DNA of 64,000 nucleotides from Incurvaria masculella (GCA_946894095.1 OX335663.1:1736001-1800000), one strand, 5' to 3'; numbered from the stretch's first letter, positions 37,401 to 43,583 are shown. Notes: a model not told the origin generated them from the sequence alone. Numbers and translations are program-made.

Positions 37401-40338
37401 CCCATTGGTAATTTTCTCTTTCTGTCAAATGTTATATTTTCCCTTCTAACTTACTTACTTATAACTTTCATGAGAACTCCAGCTAATATAATTCGATCTA
37501 AACAGACTTTGAACAAATAGTTCCCTTGCAGAAAGAGTAGAGCCATCTGTTATCCGATATTTAAACAATTTACGATTATAGAAATGTTCGTAATTTATTA
37601 CTATATTTTTTTTTTTCAATTAGGTATATTGTGCCACTACCCGTACCATTATATTTATTTTCAAAAATGCATTGACACACAATACATTTTAGCTAAAATA
37701 ATAATCCGATGCGCAGCGCTATCTATTGCATAATAGTGATAATATGTTGTATCAGTTGCACGTTTCTCTCGAATATCCACTTTTAATGCTTTTTTACTTA
37801 ATATTTTTTTTTTATTACTTAGTTACTTTAGCGTTATTTTTACCGCATATCTTTTTTTGTAAAAAATCGAATTCGTTTATTTCGAAATGTAGACACAGCC
37901 GTCAATAAAACCGAATGAAAATTATGTGCCGAGACACCAAGTTGTTTCCATAAGTTTTTCCCAACTCTTGAATACCCACAGCACTGCGGATTCTGGAGGA
38001 AAAATAACCACACAGTTCACATACTATTTCACGTAACTTCGATACGAAGTGCTTGAACTAGCAATATTCTTATTTTATACTTCAGAATAATTCTCTACGG
38101 CGGTGTGCCCACTAAACTGAGCTAGAAAATCTAAGAATAACCTGCAAATTATTATAACATAAAAAAAACTGGAACGCAATGCGGAGCGAACCTCAGACCT
38201 CTGGCTCAGGAAACGACGCCTAGCGCGCTGCACTAAACTAGAAACTCTTTCAAATTGCGAAAATAGTAATCACTTCATACCACTGCATCACTGAGACTTT
38301 AGATGCATCTGCTGACATTTATATGAGTTCAGTGTCTGAAATGTATCAATTCGGTTTCACCTCAGTCAAAACAATTTAACTGTGGTAGTTCGATCCAAAA
38401 ACACTTAAATTAGTGACGATTTTCTAGTCCATACAAACTTTGCGATGTCCTTTGCCCCCTGCCCTTAGACTTCACCCATTCATGACTCTCAAATTTGCCC
38501 TCTACCCTTAGAAGTGGTCCAATGGTCACTCCAAAATGTTAAATTTTCTCTTAAACAAGGGTCACTCTTAAATGTTACATTATCCCTTAGATGCTTCTCA
38601 TTGATCAATTTCAAATCCAATATTTGCATATATATCACCCATTGCAAAAACTTGCTTGCTAACCTAATATCACCCATAACATTCAATGCGATCACTTTGC
38701 ATTTCGAAGTTCCATAAATTTTGCCAAGTGTAACTTAAATAAGATGTTGGTTAACGCATAGAATGAAAGAGGGATTATTTATTTATTTATTTATTTGATG
38801 AACGAGCAGCCTAAGCTGATGTGTTCATGTCTGGGTTCACTGGTGCTTTGTTATTACGGTTACTTTAGTTTAGTGTTTTTAGGTGTTTTGTCAAGCCTGT
38901 TTTTAAAAGAATTGGTGGTGGGTGCTTCAACGACATCTTCTGGCAACTTGTTCCACATTTCAACTGCTCTATTCGACAGGAAGTGTTGTCTCGGGTTTGT
39001 TGAGCTGACAGTGGCATTGAACATTAATATAATTGTGTTAAACAAGGAACCAAGATAAGAACCTTGTGGCACACCTTTTTTTTTATGTGACTGGACATGG
39101 ATGGCTAATACCACACCTTCTGTCATGGTATTAGCCCAACACACCACATGGGAACTAGGTGCCATTCCAGGACCTTCCTTATATTGCACGGCTACATTGA
39201 ACTGGATGGAAAACACAGACAATTTTCATTGCCGCTTCGACCATCGTTCATCCAATGCGATGGTACCAACCCGGGCGGGATAAACCCTACCACCTAGTAA
39301 GTAAGGAAGGGGACCTACAGTTTAACGTGGAATCCGAACCACGGCCAGCCTCTCTCAACGGTCGAATGGTCACCCATCCAAGACCAGACCGGACCCAGCG
39401 TTGCTTAACTTCGGAGAGCGATCGCCGAAGTGTCGCGCCACTGGGCCATTGAGGCTGACAATGTATAGCACTGAAAGTGATCATAGAAATGACTAATATG
39501 AATGCTCTTGCAGGTTCACAAGATGATGCAAGATGGACTTTCGGGAAATCACGAAAACTACATTCCTCTACCAGATCACGCTGTGGTCGAAGTTCAATCG
39601 ATCCAAAATGGCCGTACGTCTGAAATTCACGACATGGTTGCGCCCAAACGGGTGAAACTCATCGATCTAGTCACAAACGAAGAGAAAGAGATGACAGTTA
39701 CAGTCATATTCGTCCTCATCGGCTCGAAGCCTGATCTGCATTTCTTGCCCGGAAATTTCGATCTCAGCTATATCGATGTCACCGAAAAGTCCATTGTACG
39801 CAGGGAGATATGTGCCAAGTGCAACAATCAACACGCGACTAAGAGAAAAATTGAAGAGAACGACGGACAATGCTTTTTGAAGAACCACTGGTATTATATT
39901 AAGTCTATGGTCGGTCAGGGAATTCAAAGCTGCAAGACAAAGTACTGGGATTACATCACAGACACAGAGATCAATGGTAACACGGACACAAAGATATGTA
40001 TCTCGAATGGTTGCAAGCGAAGGGGCATAGACAATGATGAAAAGCAATTGAGCAAGGATGATGCTGCCATAGACATTAAGGACAAACAGTGTAAATGTCA
40101 TCTGTCAAACCCTCATTCTAGTGGCTTAGGCTTTGGTATTGACCCTAAAAAGCCTGTCGATTCCCGGTTGAACCCAATCCACATAGATCAAAGTACTCAC
40201 GAGGTTATTAACGCACCTAAAGGTATGTACGCACTCGGGCCGCTCACTTCGGATAACTTTGTTCGGTTCATCTGTGGGGGGGCGTTGGCGGCGGTGGCGC
40301 ACATACGGCGCGAAATGAAACAGGAGATGACTGATTAA
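16408..40338 (+). CDS. OSGIN1: OSGIN homologue, eight coding exons, 605 residues
   Basis: An FAD/NADPH-type oxidoreductase-like protein of the OSGIN (oxidative stress-induced growth inhibitor, also OKL38/BDGI) family. The coding exons are 16408-16480, 21468-21673, 31751-31834, 33121-33321, 33858-33967, 34522-34688, 36591-36742 and 39514-40338. All junctions are GT-AG with matching phases and sum to 606 codons including TAA. The first Rossmann motif GNGPSG is at residues 25-30, split by intron 1. PPGGAWHS lies in exon 4 and GSGLSAADA at 288-296 in exon 7. VLIGSKPDL and the family signature MYALGPLTSDNFVRF are in exon 8. Human OSGIN proteins act downstream of NRF2 and p53 in growth and apoptosis control. 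Unusual features are a Cys-rich insertion (about 422-537) and duplicated exon-2 sequence in intron 2. Human has OSGIN1 and OSGIN2; orthology to one of them is not settled here. Confidence 0.92.
16978..18110 (-). pseudogene. Degraded CR1-like LINE 3' part with nested MITE
   Basis: On the - strand, broken frames read FNMVNADLYTIFK, then FLADDSKCF (the F.ADD reverse-transcriptase centre) and, nearer the 3' end, RKHFINNRVVEDWDKLPED followed by a KFKNRLD block, a typical CR1-type C-terminus. The 3' UTR contains the AGCAGCCTAGGC segment and a TTTA-rich tail (16980-17000), shared with fragments at 38775 and 48720. It lies in OSGIN intron 1, antisense. Confidence 0.75.
17099..17247 (+). mobile_element. 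GCCCC/TTA MITE, right end shortened
   Basis: Flanked by TTA (17096-17098 and 17248-17250), inserted in the 3' part of the CR1-like LINE. The TCGTGCACT part of the right end is missing. Confidence 0.75.
18111..18414. other. OSGIN intron 1, no feature recognised
   Basis: Short overlapping ORFs without motifs. Possibly diverged LINE sequence upstream of the reverse-transcriptase fragment. Confidence 0.35.
18415..18590. repeat. Compound inverted repeat (AACCGCTTT)
   Basis: GAATATTTCAGT...GAGAAAACCGCTTTCAAAGCGGTT at the left is mirrored by AACCGCTATAAAAGCGGTTTTC...ACTGAAATATTC at the right. Each arm also folds on itself (AACCGCTTT-C-AAAGCGGTT). Confidence 0.7.
18850..19070 (+). mobile_element. 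SINE body fragment, diverged
   Basis: It matches the shared SINE body (CCTGGCATGGCACCTAGTTC and the tail CATGTCCAGCGACA). The head is missing. Confidence 0.65.
19200..19700. other. GC-rich island, Pro/Ala-rich frame on the - strand
   Basis: About 400 bp in an AT-rich intron switches to high GC. A - strand frame from about 19619 to 19390 reads GYLYPLQGLVEAYKPGTRIAS and then a Pro/Ala-rich stretch before TGA. AATAAA occurs downstream on the same strand (near 19193). It could be part of a retroelement or a transferred gene fragment; I do not recognise it. Confidence 0.3.
19701..20264. other. OSGIN intron 1, unassigned 113-codon ORF
   Basis: An ORF at 19774-20115 (+) has no motif I recognise. 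It may be part of the degraded LINE that follows. Confidence 0.3.
20265..20900 (+). pseudogene. Two adjacent degraded LINE ORF C-terminal fragments
   Basis: LDSMQRRAVCLVYDPN at about 20280 and LDSIQRRAVRLVDDP at 20715 are two copies of one reverse-transcriptase C-terminal segment (the region after the RT core in Jockey/CR1-type ORFs), with frameshifts. Text matching 5545-6010 continues at 20530-20690. Confidence 0.65.
20905..20990 (-). mobile_element. SINE tail fragment
   Basis: It contains GGACGTGGATGGCTAATACC and a shortened body ending in CCAAGGGAACTCG. Confidence 0.6.
21202..21354. mobile_element. Small foldback MITE just upstream of OSGIN exon 2
   Basis: ATGATCTGAATAAAACC-AGACGGACGGAATT is inverted by AATTCCGTCCGCCCGGTTTTATTCCGATCAT about 100 bp later. 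It ends about 110 bp before the exon 2 acceptor. Confidence 0.65.
21468..21673 (+). CDS. OSGIN1: OSGIN coding exon 2
   Basis: The acceptor is CTTCGTCTCCCCAG. The exon finishes the split Gly codon and encodes NGPSGIVTSFMLSGRVPYL through EGLEGRSRNPLPLL, then donor GTGAGT. The EGLEGRS segment is characteristic of OSGIN. GC-rich with very biased third positions, unlike the surrounding intron. Confidence 0.92.
21483..22278 (+). repeat. 199-bp tandem array of OSGIN exon-2 sequence, 4 units
   Basis: Units start at 21483, 21682, 21881 and 22080, exactly 199 bp apart. Unit 1 is the real exon 2. Units 2-4 repeat most of the exon plus the donor GTGAGT but lack the exon's 5' end and acceptor. Units 2-4 share GCTATG and CCGCAC where unit 1 has ACGTCG and CCATAC. 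Unit 4 alone runs into unique intron (GTGAGTTCGCC). Each extra unit has an in-frame ATG and a phase-0 donor. Confidence 0.92.
22440..23000. repeat. 76-bp tandem repeat with dimeric order, about 7 copies
   Basis: GATCATTCATGCAGCCGC-type units start at 22509, 22585, 22661, 22737, 22813, 22889 and 22965 (period 76). Two unit types alternate (CTACAGCAGCCGGC with GGCCACG; CTGCAGCAGCCGTC with GGCTGCG), giving a 152-bp dimer. CGTAGCGGCTGC and GCAGCCGCTACG in each unit can pair. Confidence 0.9.
23255..23510. mobile_element. Partial foldback MITE related to 9052-9900
   Basis: GATATTCGGCAACTAATATCAAACAA at the left and CCAAATATCAAGTAAATTAGAAC at the right match the arms of the 9-kb element. Confidence 0.5.
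23511..24393. other. OSGIN intron 2, no gene recognised
   Basis: A 38-bp direct duplication (TATATCACGATT-GCGACCGCATA) occurs at about 23586 and 23624. The rest is AT-rich. Confidence 0.4.
24394..24687 (+). repeat. GGGTTCCGTACC-ended lepidopteran repeat
   Basis: Forward copy, from CTGGCCAAGTGCGAGTCGG to GGGTACGGAACCC. Confidence 0.88.
25092..25642 (-). mobile_element. TTAA-flanked MITE, nearly full length
   Basis: TTAA at 25092-25095 and 25639-25642. Reverse orientation relative to the 44-kb copy, with the same internal text (CTAGTTCGATAAAATAAAGC and others). Confidence 0.85.
25643..26231. other. OSGIN intron 2, probable old LINE remnant
   Basis: A TTTATTTATTT tract near 25790 followed by a - strand frame (25954-26259) with TLPDYVK-like text resembles other LINE tails here, but I cannot assign it. 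Confidence 0.3.
26232..26360 (+). mobile_element. GCCCC/TTA MITE, left end missing
   Basis: It starts inside the family at TTCAAACACGTCACTTTTAG and ends at GCACTCAGGCC before TTA. Confidence 0.65.
26385..27990 (+). mobile_element. 5'-truncated non-LTR retrotransposon with intact RT end
   Basis: An open frame of 336 codons (26403-27413; ATG internal) lacks endonuclease and early RT blocks but keeps GVPQGSSLSPILYSLY and the catalytic FADDTQL, then the CR1/Jockey-type thumb and C-terminus (SQLNYCDVVYGP, KCWNNIPPPIR). It ends with AATAAA at 27948 and a (TTTGAA)n tail to about 27987. The intact frame suggests a relatively young dead-on-arrival copy. It lies in OSGIN intron 2, sense. Confidence 0.85.
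27991..28576. other. OSGIN intron 2, no feature recognised
   Basis: Short ORFs only. A moderately GC-rich patch at 28290-28370 has no domain I recognise. Confidence 0.35.
28577..28872 (-). repeat. GGGTTCCGTACC-ended lepidopteran repeat, diverged
   Basis: Reverse copy with a CCGTCCGTCC run and a decayed TTGGCTGG end. Confidence 0.75.
28873..29056 (-). mobile_element. SINE with tRNA-like head
   Basis: On the - strand the head reads TAGCTCAGCGATAGTCC (a tRNA A-box match to TRGCNNAGYNGG), followed by the same body and tail (GGACATGGGTGGCTAATACC in reverse) as the 5S-headed copies. About 185 bp, shortened. Confidence 0.65.
29227..29466. mobile_element. Foldback MITE (GGGGGTCCATTCAG arms)
   Basis: GGGGGTCCATTCAGAGTGAG at the left end and ACTCACTCTTGCCCTGAATGGACCCCC at the right end form inverted arms of about 30 bp with a 5-base bulge. 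Confidence 0.75.
29588..29996 (-). mobile_element. 5S-headed SINE, full length
   Basis: A 3' poly-T run (29588-29620) represents the tail. The body and the 5S-like head (GGTCACCCATCCAAGACC; CGTTGCTTAACTTC) are complete and end in GCCTCGGTGG on the - strand. Very similar to the copy at 39078, so likely young. Confidence 0.88.
30147..30667. mobile_element. Foldback MITE (CACCTAAATTGGCGTT arms), second copy with nested insertion at its end
   Basis: Matches 3185-3514 almost throughout. Its right end is split by the palindromic MITE at 30497-30664. Confidence 0.75.
30497..30664. mobile_element. Complete palindromic MITE with two TGACGTCA sites
   Basis: 168 bp and nearly self-complementary end to end: GGCTGAGATAAATAGTCG ... 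CGACTATTTATCTCAGCT. It is flanked by TAA (30494-30496, 30665-30667). Each half carries TTTGTGACGTCACTTTG. Confidence 0.88.
30668..31247. other. OSGIN intron 2, no feature recognised
   Basis: AT-rich; nothing beyond short ORFs. Confidence 0.35.
31248..31375 (-). mobile_element. SINE body fragment
   Basis: GACATGGATGGCTAATACC to GAACTGGATGGA; head absent. Immediately followed by another repeat. Confidence 0.7.
31398..31655 (+). repeat. GGGTTCCGTACC-ended lepidopteran repeat, both ends eroded
   Basis: It begins at GAAGGGTTCCGTACCATC and ends after a shortened GCGGAGGCTTAG block, about 95 bp before OSGIN exon 3. Confidence 0.8.
31751..31834 (+). CDS. OSGIN1: OSGIN coding exon 3
   Basis: 28 codons, MDNLLNPCADIGLQAEP to YDVEKE, phase 0 at both ends. 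The acceptor is GGCTCCAG and the donor GTTGGT (weak). It is placed by its match to the segment between EGLEGRS and the HVVLG block in the family. Confidence 0.85.
31835..32586. other. OSGIN intron 3, no feature recognised
   Basis: A 99-codon - strand ORF at 31855-32154 has no motif. No inverted ends found. Confidence 0.35.
32587..32665 (-). mobile_element. Diverged SINE tail fragment
   Basis: GAATATGAATGACTAATACC and CCTGGCATGGCGCC are recognisable but decayed. Confidence 0.4.
32731..33031 (-). repeat. GGGTTCCGTACC-ended lepidopteran repeat
   Basis: Reverse copy that ends about 90 bp before the OSGIN exon 4 acceptor. Confidence 0.87.
33121..33321 (+). CDS. OSGIN1: OSGIN coding exon 4
   Basis: 67 codons: IDHVVLGKGPPGGAWHS, then LPPHSSLPGRARAERAP, ending ADYYAQYVRAQGLQ. 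Acceptor TACGTTTCAG, donor GTGCGT. PGGAWHS and the DYY..YV segment are family hallmarks. A lepidopteran repeat ends about 90 bp upstream. Confidence 0.92.
33427..33702 (-). pseudogene. Reverse-transcriptase fragment in OSGIN intron 4
   Basis: The - strand frame reads VKVSSGITQGSNLDPIFYN, a decayed GVPQGS..GP.LF reverse-transcriptase block, preceded by NRPKVVVARCNKF. The YADD block is not found. Confidence 0.6.
33858..33967 (+). CDS. OSGIN1: OSGIN coding exon 5
   Basis: 36 codons plus two bases, RYFRNGVVVTGVTLQPG to AARWCVTG. Acceptor TTCATTTGCAG; donor GTGTGT is chosen because it restores a Gly codon with exon 6. Part of the linker strands between the FAD and NADP regions. Confidence 0.85.
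34365..34475 (-). mobile_element. LINE 3'-end fragment in OSGIN intron 5
   Basis: CTTCTTCAGCCTTTTGTTG, GTCCACTGCTGGACGTAGGC and CTCCCCC are the reverse of a common lepidopteran LINE 3' end (a related + piece is at 52600-52735). Confidence 0.5.
34522..34688 (+). CDS. OSGIN1: OSGIN coding exon 6
   Basis: It encodes YDTVTRRAFRYACSRVVLAS-GASDRP and runs to SAHPG. VVLASG corresponds to the LATG-type strand of flavin monooxygenase-like folds. Acceptor TCGTCCGCAG, donor GTATAG, ending in phase 1. Confidence 0.9.
34689..36590. other. OSGIN intron 6, no gene recognised
   Basis: Contains a perfect 11-bp-arm hairpin AATGGGGTGCA-CTCCC-TGCACCCCATT at about 36193-36219. A GC-rich patch follows it (36220-36290). 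Other ORFs (for example 35268-35537) show no motif. Confidence 0.4.
36591..36742 (+). CDS. OSGIN1: OSGIN coding exon 7
   Basis: It encodes APVLVVGSGLSAADAV (second nucleotide-binding motif, residues 282-297) through LDPQLYPDYCE. Acceptor GGCACCGCAG; donor GTGGGC is immediately followed by a 43-bp minisatellite. Confidence 0.92.
36755..37420 (+). repeat. 43-bp tandem repeat starting 12 bp after the OSGIN exon 7 donor
   Basis: CCCATTGATCACTTTCAAAT units start at 36793, 36836, 36879, 36922 and 36965 (period 43) and continue to about 37400, roughly 14 copies. Between about 37000 and 37330 the copies group into a 129-bp triplet. A diverged outlier block with the same words lies at 38455-38700. 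Confidence 0.9.
37421..38164. other. OSGIN intron 7, no feature recognised
   Basis: AT-rich, including a poly-T stretch near 37605. No ORF of interest. Confidence 0.35.
38165..38245 (-). mobile_element. tRNA-like SINE head or tRNA pseudogene
   Basis: On the - strand, TAGTGCAGCGCGCTAGGCG resembles an A box and GAGGTTCGCTCC a B box about 30 bp later. There is no acceptor-stem pairing that I can trace, so not a working tRNA. Confidence 0.4.
38775..39078 (-). pseudogene. CR1-like LINE fragment with internal deletion
   Basis: The - strand reads GVPQGSYLGSLFNT, then jumps to FLSNRAVEMWNKLPEDVVE and SFKNRLD, deleting the YADD region. It ends in the (TTTA)n tail near 38778-38797. A SINE adjoins its broken 5' side. 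Confidence 0.75.
39078..39461 (-). mobile_element. 5S-headed SINE, full length, 52 bp before OSGIN exon 8
   Basis: Complete from the T-run (TTTTTTTTATG) to GCCACTGAGG, with 5S-like C-box and A-box segments. It lies antisense to OSGIN, just upstream of the terminal exon acceptor. Confidence 0.88.
39514..40338 (+). CDS. OSGIN1: OSGIN coding exon 8 (terminal)
   Basis: 274 codons plus TAA, starting VHKMMQDGLSG. It carries VIFVLIGSKPDLHFLPG, then a lower-GC Cys-rich insertion (residues about 422-537, eight Cys), then LNPIHIDQSTHEV and MYALGPLTSDNFVRF. Acceptor GCTCTTGCAG lies only about 50 bp after a SINE. Codon use is less GC-rich than exons 2-7. Confidence 0.93.
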   Translation, partial: VHKMMQDGLSGNHENYIPLPDHAVVEVQSIQNGRTSEIHDMVAPKRVKLIDLVTNEEKEMTVTVIFVLIGSKPDLHFLPGNFDLSYIDVTEKSIVRREICAKCNNQHATKRKIEENDGQCFLKNHWYYIKSMVGQGIQSCKTKYWDYITDTEINGNTDTKICISNGCKRRGIDNDEKQLSKDDAAIDIKDKQCKCHLSNPHSSGLGFGIDPKKPVDSRLNPIHIDQSTHEVINAPKGMYALGPLTSDNFVRFICGGALAAVAHIRREMKQEMTD

Positions 40339-40530
40339 AGGGACTCTATATTTCTGTCACCGATGTTTCTATTGTGCACATTTGACATTCAATATACACG
40401 TTTGCTGATTATCAACTTGGTTTATTTGATACTAGTAATGAAAGATTGAGGTATGTCTTTACTTCAGTTGCCAGTAAATCTATCTCATCCGGAAACGAAG
40501 AGAATAGAAGGCTTTATTATACGAGGCTTG
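40339..40530 (+). other. OSGIN 3' flank / probable 3'UTR
   Basis: The sequence after TAA has no AATAAA nearby. The closest variant is AATATA near 40391. The poly-A site is therefore not placed. Confidence 0.35.
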
Positions 40531-41212
40531 GCTGCTGAATATGTTGTTCTGGTTCTGTCAAATGCTCTACTGTGATTAAATTTGATTATCACGAAAACTT
40601 TAACACATTGCAATTTATTTTTAGAGTGTAACAGTTTTATGATGTAAATCTATTGTTCTGGTTCTGTCAAATGTTCTACTGCGATTATGTCTAATTATTA
40701 CGAAAAATGTTACATATTCCCATATTGTTCCAGAGTGTATCACAGGTTTTGTCCTGTAAGGATAGTCAATTCTCACAGAGTAAGAAGCTATGAATACCTA
40801 TTATTTTTATGAATTCGGAATCGAGAACCCGAACCGTTCTGTCAAATGTTGTGTTGTGATTTTTAATAAGCGCTAAACTGTCACATAAAGCAATATTGTT
40901 CCAGAGTGTATCACATAGTTTTGTCATGTAAGCTGTTCTGGTTATGTAAAATGATCTGCTGTTATTATGTCTAATGCGCACGAAAACTATCACACATTAC
41001 GATAATGTTCTATTGTTGAGACATGTAAATAAGTCGTTCTGGTTATGTCAAATGCTCTGCTGTGATTATGCTGTGAAAACTGTCACATATTTTAATATTG
41101 TTCATGAGTGTTTCACACAGTTTATTCATCTAAATTATTTGTTACAATTCTGTAAAATGCACATTGCAATATTGTTCCTGAGTTTTATCACTGATTATTG
41201 ACATATAAATAT

Positions 41213-42495
41213 TAGGTTGGGGAAAAAGTTTCTTCGCATTTTTTAAGAAAATTCAAAACATTTTTTAATATGGTTTATTTACATTTAACTAAAGTATGTA
41301 GGTACCATTTTGTTCGATAACTTTTTGCCATCTTGTAGGTAGGGACATGATCCCATTGCTATAGAAATATTGGGACTTCTGATCAATATACCGCGACAAG
41401 TGGTTTTGGCAGTCCTCTCGTGATGTTAACCTGACACTGCCTAAAGAATTCTGAAGAGACCTAAACAGGTGGAAATCTGAAGGTGCAAGGTCAGGACTAT
41501 ATGGCGGATGCATTAACACCTCCCAGCCAAACTCTCTTAGTTTTTGCTGAGTGGCTAAAGATGTGTGAGGTCTAGCGTTATCATGATGAAAAACCACACC
41601 CCTTCTGTTGATTAATTCCGGCCCCTTTCTCTCAACTTCTTGCTTTAATCTCATCAGTTGTTCGCAGTAGAGTTCAGAATCGATGGTCCTGCCTGGTGGT
41701 AACAGCTCATAATGAATAATGCCCTTCCAATCCCACCACACACACAGCATCACCTTGTTGCGAGTTAACCCGGGTTTCGCCACAGTCTGTGAAGCTTGAC
41801 CGGCCTTTGACCACGACCTTTTTCGCACGTTCTTGTCGTATGTGATCCACTTTTCATCACCAGTTATCAGCTTCTTCAAAAATGGTTCGGTTTCATTACG
41901 TCGTAATAAAGAATCACAAATGAGTACACGGTTCATTAGGTTTCTTTCAGTGAGCTCGTGAGGTACCCAAATATCGAGCTTTTTTGTGTACCCAGTTTTT
42001 TTCAAATGCGCCAAAACTGTCTTGTGGTCAATTCCTAGTTCTTCAGCTACGTCGTAACTACTGATATGCCGATCTTGCTCCACTTTTTCAAAAATGGCAT
42101 CCATTTTATCCGTAATAGGGCGACCAGAGCGACGTGCATCTTTGACATCAAAATTTCCGGATTAAAAACGCTTAAACCAAATTTGTGCTACTCTCACAGA
42201 CACTGCACTAGGTCCATAAACATCGCAAATTTTTTTCGCGGCTTGCGTTGCATTTTTACCTTTTTTGTAGTAAAATTTTAAAATGTATCGAATTTCTTCA
42301 TTAGATTCACTCATTTTGACAGTACGAAAAACAAATGAGAATCACACATTTTCCTAATTTGAATTTGGAATTATATTCTTTAAAATTTAAACTTTCAATG
42401 ATACCAAAACCAGCCAGATACAAATAGTATAGCCAAAGAGATTTTATTACAAGTTCATACATACTATAATGCGAAAAGACTTTTTCCCCGACCTA
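41213..42495 (-). mobile_element. Full-length mariner element
   Basis: The ends GGTTGGGGAAAAAGTTTCTT and its inverse with GGTCGGGGAAAAAGTCTTTT form TIRs of about 28 bp with 3 mismatches. Target TA is duplicated at 41213-41214 and 42494-42495. About 1.28 kb, typical for mariner. Confidence 0.93.
41289..42314 (-). pseudogene. Mariner transposase with a single in-frame stop
   Basis: The frame begins ATG at 42314 (MSESNEEIRYILKFYYKKG) and runs to TAG at 41289, 342 codons, the normal length for mariner. The only defect is TAA at codon 51 (42162-42164), just after IWFKRF, where the family usually has a Gln codon. The helix-turn-helix, GDEKWI, HHDNARPHTS and PDLAPSDFHLF motifs are intact, with exactly 34 residues between the last two Asp (D,D34D). 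A shorter frame from the Met at 42104 would lack the DNA-binding region. Confidence 0.93.
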
Positions 42496-43023
42496 TTAAG
42501 TGGTTATGGTTCTGTCAAATGCTTAGCTGTGATTATTGATAGTTAGCTTGAAAACTGACACATAACAGTATAGTTCCAGAGTGTTTCACAGATATGTTTG
42601 TCGTGTAACGTCCGGATAGACAATTCTTACTGAGTCAGGTGTTATGAACATATGTAATTCTTAAAAATATTTGACACTCTTCACTTCTAACCATGGTTCA
42701 TTTTTTTTATTAGGATGTTAAACATCAAATCATGAACGTTTATGACTGAATGCAATCTGGGAACTCCATTGATTTATTTAATAATATAACTACTGATTTG
42801 TACAATGCATTGTTTGATTTTATCTTTTTATTGAATGTAAAATGAGATTTTAATCCTCTTTTTCAACTCTGTCGTAATTATTCTAAACAGATGAGCTGTT
42901 ATGTTCTTAACAGGACTGTGGGAAGAAAGCTCAAACTTAGCCCCGATTGCACGAATAAACGGCGGAGTTAATCAATGTTCAAACACGTCATTTTTAGCCC
43001 CAGTTGCACGAAGAGACGACTGA

Positions 43024-43182
43024 GCCCCCATTGCACAAAGAAACGGTTAAGTTTATCAATATTCAAACACGTCACTTTAAGTGAACTGCGTAGAGCTCCT
43101 TTCATACCGTCCACACAAAGTAACGTGTTTAATCATACTTTGACGTTGATTTTGATTTTTTGTCCTTTCGTGCACTCGGCCC
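43024..43182 (+). mobile_element. MITE copy C, inserted in B at TGA
   Basis: 159 bp, flanked by TGA at 43021-43023 and 43183-43185, showing that the target is TNA rather than strictly TTA/TAA. Confidence 0.9.
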
Positions 43183-43215
43183 TGAGTTAATCAATTTTCA
43201 AACACGTCACTTTTA

Positions 43216-43374
43216 GCCCCGGTTGCACGAAGAGACAGCTGAGTTAATCAATGTTCAAACACGTCACTTTTAGTGATCCGCATAGAGTCCCTTCCATACT
43301 GTCCACACAAAGAGACGTGTTTGATCATACTTTGACGTTGATTTTGATTTTTTGTACGTTCGTGCACTCGGCCC
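43216..43374 (+). mobile_element. MITE copy D, inserted in B at TTA
   Basis: 159 bp, flanked by TTA at 43213-43215 and 43375-43377. Confidence 0.9.
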
Positions 43375-43583
43375 TTAGTGATCCATATAGAGTTCCTTCC
43401 ATACTGTCCACACAAAGTGACGTGTTTGATCATGCTTAAGTTGATTTAGATTTTTTGTCCTTTCGTGCACTTGGCCCTTAGTGAACCGCATGGAGTTCCT
43501 TCCGTACTGTCCATGCAAAGTGACGTGTTTTAGCATATCTTGACATTGATTTTGATTTTTTTACCCTTTCGTGCACTCGGCCC

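Larger units (their letters stand above)
40531..42660. repeat. Degenerate repeat of about 100-115 bp, split by a mariner
   Basis: GGTTCTGTCAAATG...CTGTGATTATG units recur near 40550, 40664, 40838, 40935, 41038, 41150 and, beyond the mariner, 42507. TGTTCCAGAGTGTATCACA is also repeated. Spacing varies. Confidence 0.7.
42997..43477 (+). mobile_element. MITE copy B, inserted in A
   Basis: Flanked by TTA at 42994-42996 and 43478-43480. It is itself split twice, by C and D. Confidence 0.9.
42940..43583 (+). mobile_element. Four-copy self-nest of the GCCCC/TTA MITE (outer copy A)
   Basis: Copy A (42940-43583) contains copy B (42997-43477), and B contains C (43024-43182) and D (43216-43374). Removing inner copies and 3-bp duplications gives lengths A 160, B 157, C 159 and D 159. 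Duplications are TTA (B, D) and TGA (C). Confidence 0.92.

Noticed and set aside
38165..38245. Functional tRNA gene
   Set aside because: A- and B-box-like words exist, but I cannot trace a paired acceptor stem or a normal anticodon arm.
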